Assembly (NCBI GenBank): GCA_963575745.1
Contig: CAUYUJ010015849.1
Span: 202,328-266,327 of the forward strand
DNA: 64,000 bases
Direction: 5' to 3'
Source of the DNA: Prorocentrum cordatum
Taxonomy: Eukaryota; Sar; Dinophyceae; Prorocentrales; Prorocentraceae
Below, piece after piece: positions 35,291-43,519 of this stretch. The notes beneath the pieces were generated by a model, which saw only the letters and a list, made by a program, of their open reading frames with translations, searched no databases and was not told where the DNA came from. A program made the translations under genes and the position numbers. Each line of letters starts with the position of its first letter. Within the stretch, counting starts at the first letter, position 1.

Positions 35291-37513
35291 ATGGCGTTCC
35301 CCTGGCCGTACCCCCATGTCCAACGTTCATCCGCAGCCTCTGCTCCGCGAGGCTCGTCCGAAGTGTCGCCGCCTCGCGGTGCTTCTCAGCCTGCGCCGCC
35401 TCGCGGTGCTTCTCAGCCTGCGGAGGAAGGTGGACAGACGCCTGGTTCTGGCGCTGTGCAGCCTGCGTCTTTCACGGTCGCCTCGTTCAATTTCGGGTTC
35501 GAGCAGGGCATGATGACTGGTAAGCAGGCGGCCACTCACTGCGCTAACTTCGGAAGGGTGTGCGCCACGATAGTGGAGACCGCTGATGCTGATATTGTCT
35601 GTGCATGCGAGGTCGGTGCGTTCCGTGAAGGCTTTCGCCGAGCAGGGATCAACGTGACAGAGATCCTCAGTAAGCCTTTCGGTGATGGCATTGGCTTCTC
35701 GGAGGTCGACAACTACTTGACTCTCTGGGGCTTCCGCGGTGCTTCTCAGCCTGCGGAACTGACTCTGTGCGAAGACAGCAAAGTTTACAGGCCTCCTAGC
35801 GGCCGAGAGATTGATGCTGTTATTTCACATTTTGAGGTGAACAAACCAGGCCATGACAAGTTCCACGTGGTGATCGCCAACATGCACATCGTGTGCGGCA
35901 AGAAACCGCCGACCATCCAGACTCGAAAGCGGACAGTTCGCCATCTCCGCTTGCACCTGGACTGCATGGCTCAGATTCTCAATGCTTCGGAGCCGCACGT
36001 GCCAGTCGTTCTGCTTGTAGTCGGCGACGACAACCTGACTTTCCAGGAGGCGCGGGAGGCTTACCAGCGCCAGCAGAACGACGAGAAGCTCTGGGAGGTC
36101 CATGCCACTCCGGCCGACCTCAAAGGCGACCACGTCGCGGTCTGCGGAGCAGTCGCCCGTTTCTGCTCCATTGCCGTTGGCGCGTCTTTTACGGATCGTG
36201 GCATGCGCAACGACGCACACGATGCGGTGGCGGTTGTGCTCACTCTCCCTGGTGCTATTCAGCCTGGGGAGAGCAAGAGGCGGAAGATTGTCGTCGAAAA
36301 CGTCTCCGACGCCGACGTCAGCGTACAGGCGGACGCCGAGTCTTCTGTGCATTGGGATCGGTCGCCGAGTTCTACTCCTCCGCTTTCACCGACTTCACCG
36401 GCTGATCCCGACTACGTCGAGGATGTCGTTCAAAATCGCGCGAACGACTTGCACAGGGAGCTGAGGCAGCTTTGGGACGAAAGGTACGACGAGGAGTACG
36501 ATCCGAAAGTCCTCCATCATCTCAGTCTCTTGCTTTTCAAAAAGAGGAAGTCCACGGAGCCAGCGGACACTGATCCAGCTGGCGCTCCTCAGCCTGGCTC
36601 GGAATATGACGCGGCCTTTGCGTCTCAGGAGGAGACTGGCCGAGCCATTCTCTCTGTCCTTAAGCTTCGACATGACTTTCTGCGGAGCAAGAACATCGAC
36701 GACATGCGCTACGTTCTCACGGAGCCTGAGCGCCAGGAATTGGTCAGAGTAGCTCGCGACCAGTACGAGCAGTCGCGGCAGCAGCGTGCGCTTCAGGAAC
36801 GGGATGTCGAAAAGGGAAAAGCGAGAGGCAAGTCTGCGCCACAAGGGGGCCATGCGGTTCCGCAGGGTCCTAACAAAGGGCCAGGCGGTAAGAAAGGTTC
36901 TCACGGTGCTTCTCAGCCTGCGGGAAAAGGTGGCCAGGCCAAGGGTGCAGGTCTGGGTAGCGTCGCCAAGTTTGTGAAAGACCAGAAGCGTAAGCGGTGG
37001 CATCGCCATTTGCAACGTGTGGCCGGTACCAAACAGATCTGGGAGGTGCTGGCCTTCTCAGGGCGCTTCGACGTTGATTGGCTAACGCAAGCGTTGCAAG
37101 CTGATCACAGTGAGGGCCGTGATACAGCAGTTCCCGAGGAAGCTCTGCGGGAACAGCGGCGCCGTCTGCACCACCAGAAGGCCGAAGCCATCGCGCGCTA
37201 CAACGAGGGGGAGCGGCTTTCCCGCCATCGCGAAGAGGTCCGTCGTGTCGGCGCTCTTCCGTCTGCCCAGGCTGGCCAGCCAAAGCCGAACTTCACGCGC
37301 AGGCAGCTGGACGTGTTGCAGATGTTTGAGAGCGGAGAGCTGCTTCAAATCCGCAACCAAGCGATTCTGGCGTTGGGGCACGGCCGTCTGCGCAGGGCCG
37401 GAGGCGACTACCTTGACATCGGCGGCAGCACGGGCGGTGGCTCCAGGCGCATCATCGATTCTTGGCAGCCGCCGGACTGGCGTGACTTCCTCCAAGACGA
37501 TCAGGACATCTGA
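35291..37513 (+). CDS. Endonuclease/exonuclease/phosphatase-fold protein of the element
   Basis: 740 residues, one uninterrupted frame. Residues 61-320 look like an EEP (AP-endonuclease/DNase I) fold. The matching points are FTVASFNFGF with Asn67, DIVCACEVGAF with Glu107, FHVVIANMHI with His199, LLVVGDDNLTF with Asp246 and Asn248, and NDAHDAVAVVL near His310 where the family usually has Ser-Asp-His. The order and spacing fit, but the last motif is atypical, so activity is uncertain. Hairpin copies encode GASQPA at residues 30, 39 and 150, the last inside the catalytic domain, and again near residue 540. Residues 330-740 are charged and contain a Lys/Gly-rich segment. In Helentrons an endonuclease is usually fused to Rep/helicase. 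Here it is a separate upstream gene. Confidence 0.6.
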   Translation: MAFPWPYPHVQRSSAASAPRGSSEVSPPRGASQPAPPRGASQPAEEGGQTPGSGAVQPASFTVASFNFGFEQGMMTGKQAATHCANFGRVCATIVETADADIVCACEVGAFREGFRRAGINVTEILSKPFGDGIGFSEVDNYLTLWGFRGASQPAELTLCEDSKVYRPPSGREIDAVISHFEVNKPGHDKFHVVIANMHIVCGKKPPTIQTRKRTVRHLRLHLDCMAQILNASEPHVPVVLLVVGDDNLTFQEAREAYQRQQNDEKLWEVHATPADLKGDHVAVCGAVARFCSIAVGASFTDRGMRNDAHDAVAVVLTLPGAIQPGESKRRKIVVENVSDADVSVQADAESSVHWDRSPSSTPPLSPTSPADPDYVEDVVQNRANDLHRELRQLWDERYDEEYDPKVLHHLSLLLFKKRKSTEPADTDPAGAPQPGSEYDAAFASQEETGRAILSVLKLRHDFLRSKNIDDMRYVLTEPERQELVRVARDQYEQSRQQRALQERDVEKGKARGKSAPQGGHAVPQGPNKGPGGKKGSHGASQPAGKGGQAKGAGLGSVAKFVKDQKRKRWHRHLQRVAGTKQIWEVLAFSGRFDVDWLTQALQADHSEGRDTAVPEEALREQRRRLHHQKAEAIARYNEGERLSRHREEVRRVGALPSAQAGQPKPNFTRRQLDVLQMFESGELLQIRNQAILALGHGRLRRAGGDYLDIGGSTGGGSRRIIDSWQPPDWRDFLQDDQDI
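36243..36273 (+). repeat. Hairpin A example with a 10-bp arm
   Basis: CTCTCCCTGG (36243-36252) pairs with CTGGGGAGAG (36264-36273), including two G-T pairs. The outer arm is unlike the CCTGC...GCAGG arm of the copies at 37612 and 37688, so it is an independent, compensated arm. Confidence 0.8.
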
Positions 37514-38929
37514 GTTTTGCAAGTCTCCCTGCCCGCGGTGCTTCTCAGCCTGCGGTCTGCCGCTCTCCAGCTGCGGTCTCGAGCAGTAGTGTTCGAAAGC
37601 ATGCGAGTTCCTGCGGTGCTTCTCAGCCTGCAGGTTTCGCAGCTTGCGCTCTGCAGTACAAGTGCTTTTCAGCATGCGACATCCTGCGGTGCTTCTCAGC
37701 CTGCAGGGTTCGCAGCGTGCGGTTTGCAATGCATTCCTTTTCAGTATGCGAGTTCCTGCGGTGTTTCTCAGGCTGCAGGGCTCCGAGGCTCTTCGCTTCG
37801 ATGCCAATGTTTTCAGACACCGTAGCTCCGTTCCGTAAACATCTTCCAAGAGCCGCTCGCAACCTTTTGCAGCTGGCGGTCTGCAGACGTAGTCTGTCTC
37901 AGCATGCGAGCTCCCGCACGCTTCGCCGGCTTTTGCTGCGCGGACAATTTTCTCACACACGTCAGCGCCGTTTGTAGGCGTCAGAAAAACATGTATACAT
38001 TCACGAAGGGCTCAGTCTGTATATCGTCACATCATTACATACGCAGTCGTCGAACACATCGGTGTACATTCAGTTGATAACAGTGTTCTGATGGGTACGC
38101 TTCGTTCTAAAAACGTTGATAGCAGTGTCTCGTTTGCGGACAACTCATTGTATATCAACTCACTGATGCCGAGTTTCCTTTCACCATAAGTGAATGCATA
38201 CCAGTGTATGTTGGTTACTACAAATGTGGGTTCCTACAACCGACTTCATGATCGCTATCATCATCGCAGATTTATTCCACTCATCCTCATTACCATGACT
38301 GGTTCACGTTGGCCTGCGGTGCTTCTCAGCCTGCAGTTCCTTTCGTTACACTGTAGTTGAATCCGTTCATGGCAGTGACTCGTTTAAAGACAACTTTAGT
38401 ATTGGTGGAAGTGTCGATAGCAGCGTTTCTTTTTAATTATACAAGCGTTGATAGCAGTGTCTCGTTTGTGGACAACTCATTATATATCAACTCATTCATA
38501 CAGAGTTTCCTTTTCGCAGCAAGTGAATGCACAGCAGTGTATCTTCATTACTGGCCCCCACTCCATTATCACTATCATCATCAACGATTTCCTGCACGCG
38601 TGTGCGCGGCGGTCGCCAGAAGTGTATAGTTTGCAGAGACTTCTCGTATTGATAGCCATGGGTCACTTCAGACTGAAATCATTTGTGATCTTCTTTTATT
38701 GGAAGTTGAATCGGTTGATGGCAGTGCCTCGTTTAAACTCCACATTGGTATTGCTAGTAGTGTCAATGCCAGCGTTTCTTTTTAATTGTGCAAGCGTTGA
38801 TAGCAGTGTCTCGTTTGTGGTTAGTTATAACAGCGTTGATAGCAGTGTCTCGTTTGCGGACACCTCATTGTGCATCAACTCGCTGATGCCGGGTTTCCTA
38901 TCATCACCATCATCATCATCCTTAACCTC
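37514..38929. other. Element intergenic region with hairpins and palindromes
   Basis: 37535-37920 holds a cluster of at least seven full or decayed copies of the GGTGCTTCTCAGCCTGC hairpin, spaced about 35-80 bp. 38115-38880 holds three copies of the 45-bp palindrome (GTTGATA ... TATCAAC). (ATC)n runs lie at 38570-38580 and 38901-38920. No protein-coding gene is supported. Confidence 0.6.
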
Positions 38930-39152
38930 CTCGTAGCCATTTTGCTTAGAGCTGTCCTGTTCTGTACATGCCTTGCGCCGTGTGACCACGTGGCGCGGTG
39001 CTTCTCAGCCTGCGTGGTTCTTCCTGGTGCTCCTCGGTGTAGTAGCCATGGTGAAGAAATTCCTTTTGAAAACGAAAAAAGGTGTGACCAGGAGGTTTTT
39101 ACCCGCGGTCGTTCCCACCATGGAGAAGAAAGACTTGGCCACCCCGAGGAGC
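38727..39152 (+). repeat. 426-bp duplicated 5' region, copy 1 (upstream of and into ORF2)
   Basis: It aligns with 41116-41541 at high identity from CCTCGTTTAAACTCCA to CCACCCCGAGGAG. It contains a palindrome copy, an (ATC)n run, the spliced-leader-like sequence, a hairpin and the first 34 codons from the ATG at 39048. Sequence on either side is unrelated. Confidence 0.9.
38930..38951 (+). other. Spliced-leader-like relic ahead of ORF2
   Basis: The 22-nt stretch contains CGTAGCCATTTTG, which matches the conserved centre of the dinoflagellate spliced leader; by my count about 16 of 22 positions agree. It lies about 100 nt before the ORF2 ATG, where a trans-spliced mRNA would begin. A relic here would mean that an mRNA-derived copy was written back into DNA. 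Confidence 0.45.
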
Positions 39153-40232
39153 AATGTCACAATGCCAGCACGCGGCAAGGCATCGCCCCCGCCACCCCCG
39201 GCCCCGTGCGATGGCCCGTGGGAGATTCTGCCGGATCCGCCCGCACCGACTCCTCAGCCAGGTGTCGACGTGGTCTTTGAGCAGGCTCACCTCGAAGACA
39301 TCCGCCGTACACCAGGGATGGGCGGCAAGACCGCCTGCCAGTGGCAGCGCGCGCTGCGCGCCGAGTGCATTGTCAACAACTTGTCGTTCAAAGACGTAAC
39401 AAACGACCCGTCCTACGACTGGAAGCAACTGCTTCGGTCTGCCGCTCCGGGTTTCGCTGAGCGCATAATCGGGCAGGGCATCGCCCAGGTTCTCTTTCGC
39501 ATCATCGAGACAGAGCGCGACCCTAACTACTCCAACACGGATGGCCACGGCAGGCACTTCTTCGAGTTCCGTCGCGCAGACGGTTCAGCCATGCGCCTGC
39601 ATTACCATAAGAACGGCCGACCCGATGAGCCCACCTATGTCGGTCCACCACGCGCCGTTGCTCAGCCTGCCGTGCCTGAGCCTGGCGCTGCTCAGCCTCA
39701 TGTTCCTCGTGGCGGCGCTGCTCAGACTGCCGTGCCTGACGGTGGCGCTGCTCAGCCTGCCGAGACTGGCGGTGATGCCCCACTGCTCTTCACACAGGAG
39801 CACCTGCAAGAGGCAGCCTGCTCGCGCCAGATTGTGGGCCGCGACGAAGCCAGCGCCGCTCTCCAATCGCTGTTGCACTACCACCATGGCGAGACTGCCC
39901 CAGGTGCTGTTGACATCACCGATGGCTCAGCATTTGACTGGCTTCGATGGGTGGCACATATCGAAGGTGCGCGCGACGTCATCCGCAATGGCGTCCACAG
40001 GGTCTACGCTGTCCGCTGGAATCCGCACTGGGCTCCAGAGGCCGTCTTCTGCTACGGCAACAACACGTGCAGCACACTGGTGCCCCGCAAATCGCGCTAC
40101 ACAGGCTCGTGGAGCCACGCGCGAATTGTGACTCACCGGAACGCCAATTGGGTGACCGAACCGTTGCTATCTGCGGCCCCTGTGGCAGCTACGCCGTGGC
40201 TGGTGTTGCGGGATCAAATAACCTGGGAGTGA
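39048..40232 (+). CDS. Element ORF2, unrecognised protein
   Basis: 394 residues from the ATG in GTAGCCATGG. The alternative start at 39120 (CACCATGG) is equally good. The N-terminus is basic (MVKKFLLKTKKGVTRR), then a Pro-rich linker. Two related-looking halves follow: LEDIRRTPGMGGKTACQWQR to HGRHFFEFRRADGSAMRLHY, and LQEAACSRQIVGRDEASAAL to GVHRVYAVRWNPHWAPEAVF. They are joined by a linker of four hairpin-type repeats encoding GAAQPA-like peptides (about 39650-39765). I recognise no family. Weak internal repetition suggests a duplicated small domain. Confidence 0.65.
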   Translation: MVKKFLLKTKKGVTRRFLPAVVPTMEKKDLATPRSNVTMPARGKASPPPPPAPCDGPWEILPDPPAPTPQPGVDVVFEQAHLEDIRRTPGMGGKTACQWQRALRAECIVNNLSFKDVTNDPSYDWKQLLRSAAPGFAERIIGQGIAQVLFRIIETERDPNYSNTDGHGRHFFEFRRADGSAMRLHYHKNGRPDEPTYVGPPRAVAQPAVPEPGAAQPHVPRGGAAQTAVPDGGAAQPAETGGDAPLLFTQEHLQEAACSRQIVGRDEASAALQSLLHYHHGETAPGAVDITDGSAFDWLRWVAHIEGARDVIRNGVHRVYAVRWNPHWAPEAVFCYGNNTCSTLVPRKSRYTGSWSHARIVTHRNANWVTEPLLSAAPVAATPWLVLRDQITWE

Positions 40233-41115
40233 TCTCTGGCAAACGAGATGCGGTGCTTCTCAGCCTGCACTCATGTGACACGCAATGCCGTGCCCTGCAA
40301 TCGCGTGGTGCTTCTCAGCCTGCACTCGCGCGGTGCTTCTCAGCCTGCGCCTCCTCGATGCTAGCCTGAGCCTCAGCCTGCACTCGCGCGGTCGCCGTGC
40401 TTCTCAGCCTGCGACCTTCCGCGGTGCTTCTCAGCCTGCAGGTTGTGCCGGCTGTCCGCTTCACACGCCGCTCCTCAGTGCGCTCCTCTTCCGTTTGCGA
40501 CATGTCTTCGAAGTGTTGGTTGGGAGCCGAGAAGGACAGGGAAAAAATCAAACTAGCGCGGTCATCATCCCATCATCGTCCTCAATCATCGCATCAACAT
40601 CATCAATGGTTTCGCCGAGCACTTGTCCGATGTGGCGGCGGCCATACCCACGGCCGACCCACTGATTCCTTCTCCAAGGCATCCGCCGTATTTGACTGTT
40701 ACCACTACACCCACTGCAACTACACTTCACTGTTACCACTACTGCCATCCACCCACTCCAACTATACTTCACTTCGCTGTTACCACCACACCCACTACAA
40801 CTACACTTCACTCGTTCACTCCCGCCAAATACAACTACTACTTCACTGTTACCACTACTACCATCAGTACTACTTTTACTGCTACTACTTCCCGCCTAGT
40901 CGTAGTAGTACTCGTACGCCTCTCCTCCTCCTTCTACTCGTACGCCTCTCCTCCTCCTTTTTCTTCTCTCATCGACGTCAGAACCCTTGCCTCCTATGAC
41001 GTCCTCCGCTGGCCTGGGTGGTCTACTCAGGTCGCGGAGGGGGATAGGGGGGGGGTCGTTGCCATGGCTGGTTCCCTCGAATGGACGACGGAGACGGGGG
41101 GGTGCACCGTTCCCC
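40233..41115. other. Element intergenic region: hairpin cluster and triplet-rich tract
   Basis: Six hairpin copies lie at 40245-40445. From about 40690 to 40960 the sequence is a degenerate ACTACTACTTCACTGTTACC-like tract. Frames across it are compositional. The end of the region abuts the duplicated 426-bp block. Confidence 0.6.
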
Positions 41116-41541
41116 CTCGTTTAAACTCCACTTTGGTATTGCTAGTAGTGTCAATGCCAGCGTTTCTTTTTAATTGTGCAAGCGTTGATAGCAGTGTCTC
41201 GTTTGTGGTTAGTTATAACAGCGTTGATAGCAGTGTCTCGTTTGCGGACACCTCATTGTACATCAACTCGCTGATGCCGGGTTTCCTATCATCACCATCA
41301 TCATCATCCTTAACCTCCTCGTAGCAATTTTGCTTAGAGCTGTCCTGTTCTGTGCATGCCTTGCGCCGTGTGACCACGTGGCGCGGTGCTTCTCAGCCTG
41401 CGCGGTTCTTTCTGGTGCTCCTCGGTGTAGTAGCCATGGTGAAGAAATTCCTTTTGAAAACGAAAAAAGGTGTGACCAGCAGGTTTTCACCCGCGGTCGT
41501 TCCCACCATGGAGAAGAAAGACTTGGCCACCCCGAGGAGTG
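41116..41541 (+). repeat. 426-bp duplicated 5' region, copy 2 (upstream of ORF3)
   Basis: Near-identical to 38727-39152. It ends at the same codon (ATPRS) after the same 5' leader, so the leader plus 34 codons of ORF2 were copied in front of a different gene. A spliced-leader-like relic, with one further mismatch, lies at 41318-41339. Confidence 0.9.
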
Positions 41542-41714
41542 CTACTATGGTTTGGCATTGCTCATTCCGTCCGCCCATGTTGTATTTCGTTTTCGTTGGG
41601 TTCTGCTTTGAGACATCTCCATACTTATTTAATTGTTTCGGGAATGTTGTTCTGCGGGATTCTGGTTCATTACAGGTTTTTTGCTGTGTGTTCATTTTTC
41701 GGAAACATCGTTAA
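41436..41714 (+). pseudogene. Truncated ORF2 N-terminus in the duplicated block
   Basis: The 34 codons shared with ORF2 (MVKKFLLKTKKGV onward) run into unrelated sequence and stop at 41714. They are in a different frame from ORF3, so this is probably a leftover rather than a fusion, unless splicing joins them. Confidence 0.5.
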
Positions 41715-42951
41715 TTACTTGGAAACTCCCGGGACAGCTTTCGACAGAGGGGTTGACCGAAATCATTTTGGACAACTGCTCATTATCTATTTCGGATTGC
41801 GGATTTCAGGTCGCCGCCGTGCTGCGAGGAGAACGACTAGGCGCTCCAAGTACAATCGTTCTGTGAAAGTGTCGCTGCAGTTCAATGTCATATCTTCATT
41901 GTTACTGGGCCTAAAGACAGCAAGGAACAGGTATGAGCGGTGCTTGCTCAGAGATGCCGTCGCTCGCTCCCGCATGCGGAGCTTTGCTCCGCCTTCGAAC
42001 TCAGAAGTTCCATTCGCATGTGGGGCATGTGCAGCTAAGCAAACGCGTGATTGCATATGCTCGGGCATAGCATCAATGCACGGGTGTGTGAATGACAAGC
42101 TCTTGTCCGAATTCGTTTCAGGTGTTCGATCGCCAGACAACCCTGTATATCAACCATATGACCCTGACGACCAACGCAAATTACAGGAAACTCTGGAGCA
42201 TGGTGCCGCGGTGCTTCTCAGCCTGCGAGGTTCGCGCAGCATGAGTGTTCTGGTACGTTCCCGCCACCTTGCGCGCATGATTTACATTGCTGCCATGGCG
42301 GGCTTGGCAGCGACCGTGGATGCTGCAGCGCCATACCTTGCTCAGAACGATTTCAGAGGCCTCAGGCGCTACCTTGATACTGCGGAGGTAGTGCACCGTG
42401 GCGGCCAACATCCTGGGAAGATTTGTCGCGGCAACCTGGCAGTGCAGCTTGTTCAGTTCATGCGCGTCGCGGGGAACAAGATGGCGCGTTTGCTCTCGTC
42501 GTGCACGGCTTCCCTGCAGACTGTTCGGCGGCGACAGGTGCTTCTCAGTCTTGCCAAACTAGTCTTCCAACTCGCGAACAAGCGCGGATTCGAGGTCGAT
42601 GGCTGTGGAGCATACAAATGCAAGCGAATTCTGGAAATCACCTTGCTGGCTGGGCTCAGTTCCAAACTGACATTGCCACACTTGCTGCCTTGTGACCTTT
42701 GCGCTTTGTCTGGTTCGTGGCCGGTTCCAAGCGGATCGCGCCTTGGCTTGAGAAAAATCATGCCCGGCATGACTTCGAAGATTCGGGAGCAACAGGCTTT
42801 GAAAGCGATCTCTTTGACACTCGGCTCCGGCGGTAATGGCAAGTCGGTACCTGTTTGCACTATATCTGCAATGTTGTGCTTTTGGAACGAGCATAAGAAT
42901 AACGTCCTGCAGTGGGTGCAGGAGTGGGTGCCCAAGATGCGGCCGCACTAG
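41644..42951 (+). CDS. Element ORF3, unrecognised protein
   Basis: 435 residues from the first in-frame ATG; the frame is open from 41539 and the true start is uncertain. Protein-like composition is clearest from about 41930. It includes a Cys-rich stretch CGACAAKQTRDCICSG and a C-terminal KVSLTLG-type region with NGKS. The hairpin at about 42207-42232 is read here as AVLLSLRG and another at 42535 as QVLLSLAK, not as ASQPA, so the conserved unit is the nucleic acid, not the peptide. No family recognised. Confidence 0.5.
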   Translation: MLFCGILVHYRFFAVCSFFGNIVNYLETPGTAFDRGVDRNHFGQLLIIYFGLRISGRRRAARRTTRRSKYNRSVKVSLQFNVISSLLLGLKTARNRYERCLLRDAVARSRMRSFAPPSNSEVPFACGACAAKQTRDCICSGIASMHGCVNDKLLSEFVSGVRSPDNPVYQPYDPDDQRKLQETLEHGAAVLLSLRGSRSMSVLVRSRHLARMIYIAAMAGLAATVDAAAPYLAQNDFRGLRRYLDTAEVVHRGGQHPGKICRGNLAVQLVQFMRVAGNKMARLLSSCTASLQTVRRRQVLLSLAKLVFQLANKRGFEVDGCGAYKCKRILEITLLAGLSSKLTLPHLLPCDLCALSGSWPVPSGSRLGLRKIMPGMTSKIREQQALKAISLTLGSGGNGKSVPVCTISAMLCFWNEHKNNVLQWVQEWVPKMRPH

Positions 42952-43519
42952 GCAGCGAGTTCCTCAAGCCTTGTTCGTTTGCCTGCGGTGCTTCTCAGCC
43001 TGCCATGCTGCTCAGTCTGCGTGTATGCTCATGAACAGCATTCTCTCCTGTGGCCACATCTCGATCTTCCTTAAACATGCAGGTGCTGATGGGGCAGCGC
43101 CGATCCGTATTGACTTGGAAAAGGACAAAAAAGATTGGAAAGAGTGAGGACACATCAGTGCGTTTGGCAACCTAAACACAGACTGTCTGTCTGTGCTTAA
43201 GTTGCCAAGCGCAGACTGTCTGTGACATCACAAAACACTACATTACACCACACAGCACACACATCACATCCATCCAGTCACGCACACATACAGCAACACG
43301 CTTTCTCGACTCCACAGGGGGGGTGCTTCGTGGAGGCATCACTTGTAACTTTGAAATTATGTAATCATTGCCGTTCTGGTTCAAAGAACTTGGATTGCAG
43401 GAGTTCGAGGCAAAAGCGAGCCTTGTCCGCATCCGCTCACCCAGTCTCACCGTGCCGTGCACGGTGCTTCTCAGCCTGTGTCACTGTGCGCTCCACGGTG
43501 ATCCTCCGGGTGAGCTACC
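42952..43519. other. Element intergenic region
   Basis: Hairpins lie at about 42985-43020 and at 43457-43484. A CACA-rich stretch lies at 43225-43300. No other feature recognised. Confidence 0.5.
43457..43484 (+). repeat. Hairpin A example with a compensated A-T pair
   Basis: GTG-CACGG (43457-43464) pairs with CCTGTG-T-CAC (43475-43484, first C unpaired), with one bulged T. The usual G-C pair beyond the core is replaced by A-T on both sides. Confidence 0.75.

Noticed and set aside
38656-41440. Further spliced-leader-like strings containing TAGCCATG (for example 38656, 39043, 41431)
   Set aside because: Only 7-8 matching bases; indistinguishable from chance or start-codon context.
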